Program-made: the position numbers and the translations under genes
The notes under the pieces: model-generated
Database searches by the model: none
The model's input: only the letters and a program-made list of their open reading frames with translations
What the model was told of the DNA's origin: nothing
In this document: positions 27,501 to 39,500 of the stretch, piece by piece
Layout: each line of letters opens with the position of its first letter
Position numbering within the stretch: position 1 is the first letter of the stretch
Assembly (NCBI GenBank): GCA_025345505.1
Contig: JANVCC010000021.1
Location: 2,305,878 to 2,369,877, forward strand
Source: Todiramphus chloris collaris
Taxonomy: Eukaryota; Chordata; Aves; Coraciiformes; Alcedinidae
DNA length: 64,000 bases
Direction of reading: 5' to 3'

Positions 27501-30500
27501 TCTGACCTAATGCTTTGAGGTACAGGTTCTTCAATGCCTTGACACATCCTCAAATCATCAACGGGTGCTTCTTTGGGCCGTAACACGTGCTGACAACATG
27601 CATTTTCCTACAGTATCAGTTACTGCAATTGAGCTATAATTTCTCTTGTCAAAACCCAGTGTGAAAGTTGTTTTGGAAAAGTGGCAGTTTGCTGACAGCT
27701 GAAGAAACAGAGTTCTAACACTAAGATTAGTATGGGAGAGAACAACAACCATTTAATTCTCAACTTCATGTGTCTTTCCTGTTAACACACTGTTTTGCAG
27801 ACAAAGAGGTTCTAATACATAATGGAATCTGTGTTTATTATCTTTGGGTGATATGTGTGGAAAAAAAAATGGGACACACTGGGCTTATGAAGTCAGGAAT
27901 CTATGTAACTTATTGTGTGGATCTGATGAAGATACAGAAAATGGGAAATGCCCAATTTATACTAGTTACCTGAGATTTTAAACTTGTTTTTATATGCCCA
28001 TGCATGTATGTGATCCTCAGTTATAAAATCTGAAGCATTTTATTCTCTTCTTTGTTCTTATTCCCCTTGTATTGGCAACTTTAATAATACACACAAAGGA
28101 TCTCATGGGCATCCCTTCCACACTCCTTTTTCTAAGTCTATGTCCATCTTGAGGTCTTACTGTGACTTCTCCTGTTTTTTGGGAAGTACAGTATATCCTC
28201 TTCCCTCATGTTCTTTTACTTTAAAGATGTTATCCTCCTGTTTTCCAGCAAAGTAAAGTGAGACCTATATAATGCCCAATTGGAGAGCTTATTATATTTC
28301 AACTGTGCTTTGGTGTCCCAAGTATGACTGTGTTTCCTGACAACGTGGTGTGACTGTTGTGAATATCAGCTCTTAACTCAAGTCTCCATGTTTTATGTAT
28401 ATATAAATCTATACTATATTGATTGTAAAATATTAGGGTTTTGTTATTCTGTGCAATTTAAAAGTGGGAGAGACATTGAAAGGCTGAAATCTAAATGTTG
28501 TTCTCTAAACTTTTCTTGTTCTCCTTTTTTCCCCCCAGATTTTAACTATACCAGTGAAGGCAGTCATTGCTGTAGGCTCGCTGACCTGCTCCCCAAAGCA
28601 TGTTTTTCTTCCACCTTCTTTTCCAGTAAGAGACTTGGGTTGTAGCATTAAATGTTTTCTTGCTATGTTGTTTATTTATCTGTCCTTTTCAAGAGAAACC
28701 ACTGTCTTGCATTTTTCCATGTCAAATTTGTAGAGAGATTGTGCTCCCAAAGTGTTACGATTCAGTTTGTCACTGTTTTGGGTTTGATTTTTTTTTCCTC
28801 CACGTGTCCCAAGCACATCCCTCTATCTCCATTACAGCCCACTTGAATGAGATGTTGGAATACTGATAGGATCCCAAACCTGATTCTTTGCAGCTTCATT
28901 CTAACATAGCTGTGGTCCCTTGGTCGTTACCAATTCACATGCTTTAGCACCCGGAGTGAGAGAGAGATGAAGCTGCACAAATGCATTTTTCAAATGCCTG
29001 AAGTGTGATACCACAGCCAACAGTCAGCCCATAAACTGACACTTGAGCATAAGAAGTCCTCAATCTCTGGGGAGGCATTATTGTGTTGTTTCCACGTGGA
29101 AAGTAGCTCTTCTTGAAGGTACATGAACAGGAAAGCAAGAAAATTGTGTGGGATCTACAGCAGCCCCCTGCAAAAGTGTAGTGGCTGTTTCTGTCCTTCC
29201 TCTTGCAGTTGTGTTTTTCAGTGGGTGCTAAAAGCAGCTTCTTTGCTCAGGGCTACAGACTCCAGCAACATCTTCTCACTTGACATCGAGCATAACCATA
29301 AAAGTGTGTGCAATCAAGGAGTATTGACTTTGCAATTGGTATTTCATTGGCGTCTGACCTTTACGTGACTTTCTGATGAGTGGGGAGTGTAAGATGATAG
29401 AAAATCATAGGGAGAGAGATTGGAAACTCTGGGAGAAAATCATTAGCAAAAGGAGATAGAGATGGCAGTTTTCTGAAAGGATAGAACTCACTCCATGCAT
29501 GTTGGTGGAAATGGTTTTTGTTTCTTTGGCTGTCCTGTGTAGTCTGAGTTCTGTCATAGAGCTCTGCCCGTTCACACCTCCTCTTCCCGTAGCTCCTTAT
29601 TATCTCCTGCTTGTTTTGCAATTTGTGTACTCCTAAATAGCAGTTTTTCACTGAACTTTATCAAATGCTTTACCTCATGTCTAGTGCATAAATGATATTT
29701 TATAAAAGAAGCCATGCAATAGGTCTCACTGGAGGAAGATGGATCAATCAGCAGGACTCCAGTAAATCAGTGCTCCATGTGTCCCATAATCTGGATATTC
29801 CATCTCCCTTCTGATCTCAATTCACAAATTGTTTTACAGTCACTTGCTACAGATTTCTGGTTATTTTTTTTTTTATCTTTAGGATCTATGTTTTCTGGTT
29901 GCCTACGTGGCCTCACCATTCTGTGGATAGTTATTACACTGACGACTGTATCTGTAATTTCATCTATGAGCTGCTCCATCAGCCTTTGATGAACTGCCCT
30001 GGGTGTTCCTATGCTGGCAGGGGGGTTGGACATGATGATCTCCAGGGGTCCCTTCCAACCCCTAACATTCTATGGGTCTGTGATTCTAGAAACTGAAATA
30101 ACTTCAAGGTCCATTTCTCTTTCCTTCACCAAACGTAAAGCAATTCCTATATTCTCTGTCCTCATTCATATTATTCTAATTCCTGGCCAGATCATTGTCC
30201 TTCTGAAACTCCACATTAAAATATTTTGTTCCATTTGGGGCCACAAAGAAGTAAATTTTATTTTAATCTTCCTTTATTTTGTTCTAACTGGAATGGCTAG
30301 AGAGCTTCTTGATGTACCTTCGTATGCATCCAAGGCCTTGGTCAGCTTGATTCTCCTTGTTTGCTTTTGCTTTGGCAGGTACCACTCCTTGTAGCCCTTG
30401 TGTTTCTCAGCCTCTAGGGAGCTGTGATTTTCATTGACTTTATGCTCTCTTCTACTCATGTTTTCCCATTATTACCCATTCAGGGGACCTCTGGGCTCCT

Positions 30501-33500
30501 GCATTTTGTTTGGGAGTATGCATTCAGATATAATTATTGCCTTTGACAAGACTCTAGACAGTCTTCTGTGTTCAAGCCCCAAGCTTTCCAGAGCAGTCAG
30601 CTTCACTTACTATTTCTGTTAGTTGATCACTGAGCTCTTTTGATACTTGAGAGCACTGACAGCAGACTGACTTTTCCTTTTTCTTGGATTCCATTCAAAG
30701 TAAACTTGTGATGGCTGAATTCATTATACTCTTGCATCTAGTTGTTTTGTAATGCCTCAATTACTTACAAAAATAAGCCTGAAATAGCAGCAGTTCTTGT
30801 TTCAGTGCTTAGTGGAGAAATTTGGCAGCTATAACATCCAGGAGTGATTAGGTACTACAATTTTAGTAACACTTACTGTTCAGTTCATCCCAAAGGTGTA
30901 ATTCTCCTGCAGCTGCCTGGTTCCCACTGCTGTCTGTCCCTTGTTGATAATTTGAGTGTATTTGCACCTCGGTCTGATTTCTGGCATTCTGTCCAAGTTT
31001 GTCAGCAACACACTAACAGTGTTTACAAGCCTTGTAAAGATCAGCCTCTCGATTTAAACACATCTTAGCTGTGTTGACTTCTTCTTCATAACAGCTCCCA
31101 GTGCCCCACCTCTCAACTCATCCCTGGCCAGAGCTCATCTCCCAGGACCTCCATGCCAAACAGCATTGTTCTGTTTTTCTTACTAATGATGGGTAAACTC
31201 CTCTTCCCTTATCTGTTGTTTCATATCCAAATGCTTTGTAACAGTCTGGTGTTTAACAAACCTTCATCTTGCCCAAGTGATGGCAGTTTGCTACCCGTAG
31301 GATCCATAGGTGAAGCTCAGGCATCCCTCCTTTTCAGCTTAACAGGACTATACCGCTTGGAGATTTATTCTTGTCATTTCTTTCCCTCTGGAGTTGCTGC
31401 TATCGAGACTGTTATAGGATGGGACTGTTTCCTGAGGCCACAGTCCAATTTTCAGCTTCCAAAAGTGCATCTCTCCCATCTCTCCACTTCAGTCCTTACC
31501 TTAGAGGAATTTTTAAAAAGCTGCAAGTATTGATTTAAGGGGAATACGAAAAACTCCAGTCACCTTCATTAGGAGATAGCCTTGGCTGTTTAAATTTGCT
31601 TGTATTCATTTATTTTTTTATAACTCTGAAATGTCACTGGTCCCAAGTTTGTTTTTTTGGTCTGGTTTGTTTATTTGTTGGTTACTGGAGAGAGGGTGAA
31701 AAACACAGCCACAGAATCCTCGATTTAGGATCGAGGGCAGGGGGGGAGCTTGAGCATTGCAGTGACTCTGATTGTGACCAGCAATTAAACTACGTGTTCT
31801 GTGGCTAAAAGGTAAAAGAACTTTTGGCTCAGTAGAGAATTTAGATGTCGAGGTGTGGGGAAAAGCCTTGCACTGTTTTCTTTCTAAACGTTGTCATTTT
31901 AGTGCCTGGTTTCTTATTTTTATTGGGAGTGGGAAGGAAGCTTAGAAAGCTGAGGTTTTCACTTGCCTTTTATCCTGAAGTTACAAGTGGCAAATTTTTT
32001 TTGTTGTTTTTCAGGTAGCATAGTTAAAAAAATCTGAATTTAACATTTCATCTCTGCTGTAGTCTTTGCCAGCCTGTATAAATAAATACATATGCTGGGG
32101 AAAATGTATATCCCGCAGACGTTTTTCTTCCTTCCTTTTCTTTAGGGGAAAGTAGTGCACCAGAGCCTGAATATTATGAATTCCTTCTCTCAAAAAGTGA
32201 AAATACAACACATACGCTCCCTGTCAGAAGATGTAAGGTTTTATTATAAGAGGCTAAGAAGCAATAAAGAAGACTTAGAGCCAGGAAAAAAATCAAAGGT
32301 TTGTTTATACCTTTTTTTCTACATGTGTACAAGTTCTTTCTCACAGACAACACACATTAAATTCCTGCAGCCTTCAAATCTTCTTTCTTTTTTTCTGTGG
32401 TCATTAGATTTACTGTGCTGTTTCTTAATTGATCTGCTCTTATCTGTTTTTTCAGATTGCAAATATTTATTTTGACCCCGGTTTACAATGTGGAGATCAT
32501 TGTTATGTAGGATTGCCTTTTCTATCTAAATGTAAGTGATGTCCAACTTGTCTTAATTAGGATTTTTAATACAAAGTCTTCTCCTTAAGCAGTGATTTTA
32601 CATGTTTAAAAACCACATTATTTCTTAAAGCGGAATCTAAAGTCCAGCACAACTTAGCAATGCAAGAAGATACGTGGGATTCTGACTGGGATTTGCATGA
32701 GAACTTATTCAAAGAATGGACAGAAATTAAGAAGAACTCAAGCCATAGGTAAGCTTTTTATCCCTGCTGCTTCAAGCCTTAAATCACTGGATAATTCTGT
32801 GCTATGTGTGCTTTTATAAAAGACAAGGTTTCTTAATATTGCAGTGCTCGTTGAGAGGGGACCAAGGAGGAGTCACTTGGCCTTCTCTGCAAAACCTTTG
32901 AAGAGAATGTTTTAGAAGTTAAAAACCAGTAATAATGTTCTCAAGTTGACTGCAGTGCTGAAAGATGCTCTTTGTGTACAGTATCCCTGCTCAGTTTGGT
33001 TTTCGAGTAGTCTCCTCAAGATCCCTCAAAGATTTCATTAGGTTTTCCATTGCTGCTCTTCTGAGATGATTGCATTTCAGTGAGTTATCAAATTGTCTGA
33101 TATTTTGCCTTCAGCTTTCATGAATAGGTGATTAATGATTGCTGGTTAATGTTTAGAAAAAGTGAAACTCTGTAGCCTGCTGTGTACCTTTTAAACATTC
33201 TGCCTCCTGGTACATGATGTGATTTAATCTCCAGGAGACACAAGTCAGCACTAACAGTAAGTGCATTTCTCTTCTGTGGTGGTGACATCCAGACAACCAA
33301 AAAAGTTATACATATTTGTGGAGAAACAAAATGCCTGTATGTAGCTAAATAGAGTAATTAAAACCATACCTCCTTTATCACTTTTTTTTTTTGTTATCGT
33401 GCTAACAAATTAATAAGAAATCTGATCTGAACAGAGTCCTCTATTTAGCCATGCCAGTAGCTTTCAAGAATGTCCTGTCACCTAGAGGACAGCAAAGGAA

Positions 33501-36500
33501 AATTCCATTAAAAACTAGTGCATAAGTAACAGTTCTAGCTAAAATATACAATGCTTTAACATTATTTAATATACTGTATGATTGGAATCTGTCATGCTTT
33601 TAAAGAGAGCTCCATTAACCAGCTTTCTGAACACAGGGAGGGGTTCTGACGTGGCCTTTTGGGGTCTCTCCAAAAGGTTTGAAGTCTAGTGTTTCATCTG
33701 TTTTGCTGACTGGAGATCTCAATACTGTCCAGCTTATTCCAGCTTACAGGGGAGAGTTGTAGGAGAACAGGAATCGAGCTCTGTGGCAGAGGTTGGTTGA
33801 TAGCAAAGAACTTCATTCACTGGTGGAAAAAGTAGCTGGCCCCGGGTGTGACTAGTTCAGATTTGCTTTAGATTTTTAGACAGGAGTATAACTACATGTA
33901 CAGATCTACTGTGCACTAGACACGTAGCAGGAGTGCTGTTTTTCCTTTCTACTGTCTGCTTTTGCAAACCACCAAATAGATTTGGGTTAGTTTTTGTACT
34001 GATCTGAATCATATTCTTAAAACTGCTTTCCGCCGTAGTAAGGGCTCAACACTTCCTCATGAAAGAGAAAATTAGTGTCTCTCTGTCCCAAGAGATGCCG
34101 GTATCAAAAGGAGAGATGCAGATATCAAAAGATTTGTGATGTGTTGCATAAGTCCTACTTCATTTTCTGCTCACCCTTTCTCCCTATAAAGGCCGTAAGA
34201 GAACTCGGAATGGATGGGTGTTGGTATCAATACTTAAATAGGAAGCATCTTTAGAACCTCTCTTTTGGTCTTGTACAGTGTGTTTTGGTGGTTTCTGTTG
34301 CCCATATGGACTGCTGGTAAACAGAGCAGAGCTTAGTGGGGTTCTATAATTCTTTAATTCCATATATTTACATAATTTACCATCACCTGCCTTACCAGGA
34401 CAGGCTGAGAGCCCTGGGGCTTTTTAGTCTGGAGAGGAGAAGACTGAGAGGGGATCTAATTAATGTCCATAAATACATAAGGGCTGGGGGTCAAGAAGGC
34501 AGGGACAGCCTCTTTTCACTTGTGCACTGTGATAGGATGAGGGGCAATGGATTCAAGCTCGAGTACAGGAAGTTCCACCTCAACATGAGGAAGAACTTCT
34601 TTACTGTAAGGTTACAGAGCACTGGAACAGGCTGCCCAGGGAAGCTCTGGAGTCTTCTTCTCTGGAGACTTTGAAGACCTGTCTGGATTCATTTCTGCAT
34701 GATGCTCTCTAGTTTTGTCCTGCTGTGGCCAGCAGGCTGGACTTGATGATCTTCAGAGTTCCCTTCCAACCTCTACCATTCTGTGATTCTATTTCTCAAA
34801 CTAATGTTGCTTTCAGGGTGCTTTTAAGCATTCTTCTTTTTCCAGGTTTCTCCTATTTTACTCCTGTAAAGTAAGTTTGCTAATTATTTCTCCAGATTGA
34901 ATGCTGTGTTTGAAGTAGACACAGATCTCCAGAAGGACGTCCGGTTGAAAATTACAGCAGAAATGGCCTGGCCTTCCCTACTTCATTCACCACGCCACCT
35001 AAGCTTCCCTCTTACCAATACAAACAGTTCATCAGTAAGTTATTTTGGTGATAGTATCATTGTGTAAGGACTGCATTTTCAGAGCTCTTTCCAATTACAT
35101 TAACCCCAATGTTAATGTTACCAAAATTGTGTTTTCTGCATAGGAAGAAGAAATTTTTCTAGAAAATCCAGCTGATGTCCCTGTGTATGTTCAGTTCCTT
35201 CCTATAGCTCTGTATTCCAACCCCTCCACCTTTGCTGAGAAGACTTTAGCAAGGTAAGTATTGTTTTAGAGTGGTCAGGCCATCCTCACCCTCCAGGAAA
35301 ATGCATTTTCCATAAAATACATGCATAAATTTGGCAGCAGTCTGAGGCCAGTTGAGAACTGAATCCAGGCTGATTGCCACCGAAAGCACATCTGTATTTT
35401 TTCTCCTAAGCTAAATTGACCTTTGCATTTCTTCCTTAACTTGAAGTAAGGGGTGGGAAATGAGAAAACTGGAATGTCCTTTTCAGCTGTTTGTTGTTGG
35501 AGTCCCACCATAACTTCTTGATTTGTTCTTAACTGTCATTATCTTTCCTGATCTGAGTTTAAAAAAAAAATTAAAAACTGAATATCTGTTTCAGGTTTAA
35601 TTTGAGTAAGCCAGCTAATTTCAATCTAAGGACTCTGGAGTTCCAGGTCTTCAGAAACTGTGTAAGTATTTCGATATGTTCTTTAGATTTGTCTATTTAG
35701 ATGTTTAAATAGGAGTTCAGTTGCACATGCCTTGAAGTTTAGGTGTTAGTTTGATATGAAAAATGGAGTGCTTCTGTTGGATATTTTCAGGGAATTAGGA
35801 AAAGTAGTATTTCTGCATTTTATATATATATATATATTCCATATTATGTTCTATATTCCATTATAATAGAATAGTGGAAGTTACAGGAAAACTGCATTTA
35901 TTCATTCTGTTACTGATTTTTTCTGCGTGTGTAGTGGTTGATAGTTCTACAATTAGCAAAGTATTGAGCTTTCCATTGCTCTGGTGTTTATTTTAAATAG
36001 CCTGAGTTTTGTGGACATCTTTAACGTATGCTCTTCCATAGAAAGCATGCCACAGCCTGAAAACTTCCCTTTTTTAATCCAAAATATCTGCCCTCTCCCC
36101 TCCATTTGCAGTTATTATATATTATCAGTTTGATGCTTGCACAGTGTCTAAAGGCAGATATAGCAAAGCCCAATTTTTCCAGTACTTGTACTATTTCAAG
36201 GCTGCTTTTCCCCCTCTTTTCCTTTACTTAGGAAAACCAACATTCTACCAAAGTTTTAACGATGGGGCATTTTGAGGGTGGAAAATGTTACATAATGCCT
36301 TAAATGCTAATTTGGGGGTTCAAATATACATTTAGAAAACTTCTGAGCTCTTTCTTCTGTGAGAGCTTTATGAATCCGCGTGTCTGTAGCTGAGCTCAGT
36401 TCTGTCTTGCTGTGTTCTTCTGCTTCTCAGTAAACACAGATGGTTTACTAATAAGGGAAATTCTTGTGCTGCCAGACTCCCTGGTTAAAAAGCATAGTGT

Positions 36501-39500
36501 GTATCATTGGGTAGTGAACTTCTTTGTGACAAGACCAATTTTCTAGCTAAGATGATATAATTTCTAACAAACAGATGTAAACAAATTTCTTATATTTAAA
36601 ATATGTTACTTTGTTTTAAGGTCCAGCCACTACAGAGCCCTGTGGGACTTACAAAGGGCTTGGCTCGTCACTCTGTTTTAAGCCTGGTATTAAAACCTGG
36701 TGAGAGAAAGTCTGTCAAAGTAAAGTTCACTCCAGTTCTTAATAAAACTGTTTCGTCGTTAATTGTTATCAGGTAGGGAAGATCTTTCTGCAATGAATGT
36801 GAGTTTTTCTGATGTTTTTCATGTGCAGATATCAACTGCCAATAAGAAACTATTGCTTTTACAAGAATAGGGGTAGAAATAACACAGTAGAGGAGGTTTA
36901 GGCTGGATATTAGGAAACATTTCTTCACTGAAAGGGTTGACATACACTGAGATGCTCTGCCCAGGGCAGTGGTGGAGTCCCCATCCCTGGAGGCATTTAA
37001 ATGGCCCCTGGACCTGGTGCTCAGGGCCATGGTTTAGTGGTGAGCTTGCAGTGTTGGGTGGAAGGCTGGACTAAATAATCTTAAAGGTCTCTTCCAACCA
37101 AAGACATTCTGTGAAACATATATGTCTGGAGATTGGATTTAGTTTCAATGTAATCATGGTATGTTTTACAGGAGTTAAATTGTATGCAATACATACTTCC
37201 TAAGATAAAAATATAATACCTGGAAACCGGAATTCTTAGTTGCATACTGCACTATATTGAAAGTAGGGACCTTAGTGTGGCCTTCCAGTGTCTGAAGGGG
37301 GCTACAAGAAAGCTGGGGAGGGACTTGTTAGGCTGTGGGGCAGTGACAGGACTGGAGGGAATGGATTAAAACTAGAGATAGGTCAGTTCAGGTTGGACAT
37401 CAGAAAGAATTTCTTCCCCATGAGGGTGGTGAGACACTGGCACAGGTTGCCCAGAGAGGTGGTGGAAGCCCCATCCTTGGAAGTGTTTAAGGCCAGGCTG
37501 GCTGGGGCTGTGAGCAACCTGCTCTAGTGGGAGGTGTCCCTGCCCATGGCAGTGGGGCTGGAACTGGATGAGCCTTAAGGTCCCTTCCAACCCTGACCAT
37601 TCTATGGTTCTGTGACTCTGGTTGCAGATACCATTTACAAGATGAAGCTGCAATGTAAGTTCAGTCTTTTGAGTGAAGAGCTCTGAATAATTATTTCACT
37701 TTTGGATCGGGTTTGATACATTAATGTGATGATGAAACCTAAACTTTAACTAGCATCTCACTGGGTTTTTATTTTTACACAGTATTGGAAGTTCTTAGGC
37801 TTTTGCCTTGCAAACCCTGTGTTGGAGACCCCCACTGTGTAGTCCCATATCGTGGGGAGTTATCTGTGGAGCTGCTTCTATTTCTGTCCTCCAGATCTGG
37901 GCTATAACTTTGTAGTCTCTAGAGAAGCTTGCAGGAGCAATAGACTGCAGAATCTTTTTATGAATGTTTTCCCTTTTCCTTTGTACACAGAAATAATTTG
38001 ACTGTAATAGATGCCATAATGGTACAAGGACAAGGAACAACTGAGAGCTTGAAGGTTGCAGGCAAACCTCCTGGTCCAGGAAGTTCTTTACGCTTTAAAA
38101 TCACAGAAGCATTACTGAAAGACTGTTCAGAAAGTGAGTACTTCTTGAGCTGCCATGCAAAACAGAAAAGAAATTACATTTTATGTGTGCAAGTTGCAAT
38201 GTGTGGAAATACCTTTCCCTTCATTGTGTTTCTTTAAATATCTTTAAATACTTTAAAATCGCTTCTTCATTTCGGCAGAGACTGAAAGATTTTCTCTTTT
38301 TCATGTTCATGTGAAAATTAGGAAAGATGAAACTTCATCCACTAAAATTTCAGATAAAGTTTAGTAGGATAATCCCCAGTTCCTAATTTTAAATTAAACT
38401 GGATTACAGATGAAACTTTCTGATTTTGATATGTTTTATTTTACTATTTTTTTCCCCCTCACACCTTCAGAATCTGTGTGCACAAAGTCAACAGAGATAA
38501 AGGCAGGGTCTGTTCCCTGATGGAAATTCTCTCCCAGACAGATTCTGTTCTGGGGTCAGAGGTGTTCTGCTGTGTGACCCCAGGCTTTCTTCCAAGATGA
38601 GAGCCAGGAGTACTTGTATTAACAAAGAACTGCTGCAAGAGGTTTACTTGTATCTGGCATTAAAATCTGCTTTGTTACCTTGAGGATTTCCAAACCTGTT
38701 TTTAAGGCACCATGTTAATTATTACCCAAGATGCTTCTGCTTCTTTGCTTTTTAAGGGATGAGTAAGAAAACTTCAAGCAAATGTAATGAAGGCTGTCTG
38801 TTTAGCATAACACTAACTGCTTTCTGCTCTTTCTTTCTAGAAATGAAATACAAAGAACCAAATTTCACTCTGAGGAGGACATTTAAAGTGGAAAACACAG
38901 GGCAGCTGCAGATTAATGTGAAAACTATGGATATCAGTGGCTATACGTGTGAAGGATATGGATTTAAAGTAGTTAACTGTCACGAGTTTGCACTAAGTGC
39001 CAATGCCTCTAAAGACATTGTCATATTGTAAGTGTGTTTTCTTACAAATGGAGTCTTACGTTTGGAATTCTGCAGAACTAATTTGTTTCAGAGGAAAATT
39101 ACATTAATTGAATTCTAAGGGTTTTTTTTTCCTTGTAAACACTCTTTGATTTTTAAATAACTTCATGTTTTCATGACTGACTATAGGATTACTTTTCCTA
39201 CTCTCCAGTAAATACAGCTTACTGAGTCAGAACGGTGTTACTATCTGGGTTTGTTACACATTTCCTTCGTTCGGGGCGTGAATGCACATGAGATCTAGAT
39301 TTACATATGGGTTTGGTGCATTGCAGTATACAGAAAGGTGCCTTTAGACTCAAGATTTTAGACAGCATTTTAGTCTGGAATATTTGGTCCTTTGCCTTCA
39401 TGATTGGTGAATTCTGACATTTTCTTATTGTACAATATCCTTGCACCAAAACCTGCTCTTTTAACACTGCTTGGATATGAAGTTGACTAATCAGAATATG

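Larger units (their letters stand above)
36773..37990 (+). other. TMEM131 intron between window exons 22 and 23
   Basis: Two sense CR1 fragments of different subfamilies (36889-37113 and 37268-37622) account for nearly half of this intron. Confidence 0.85.
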
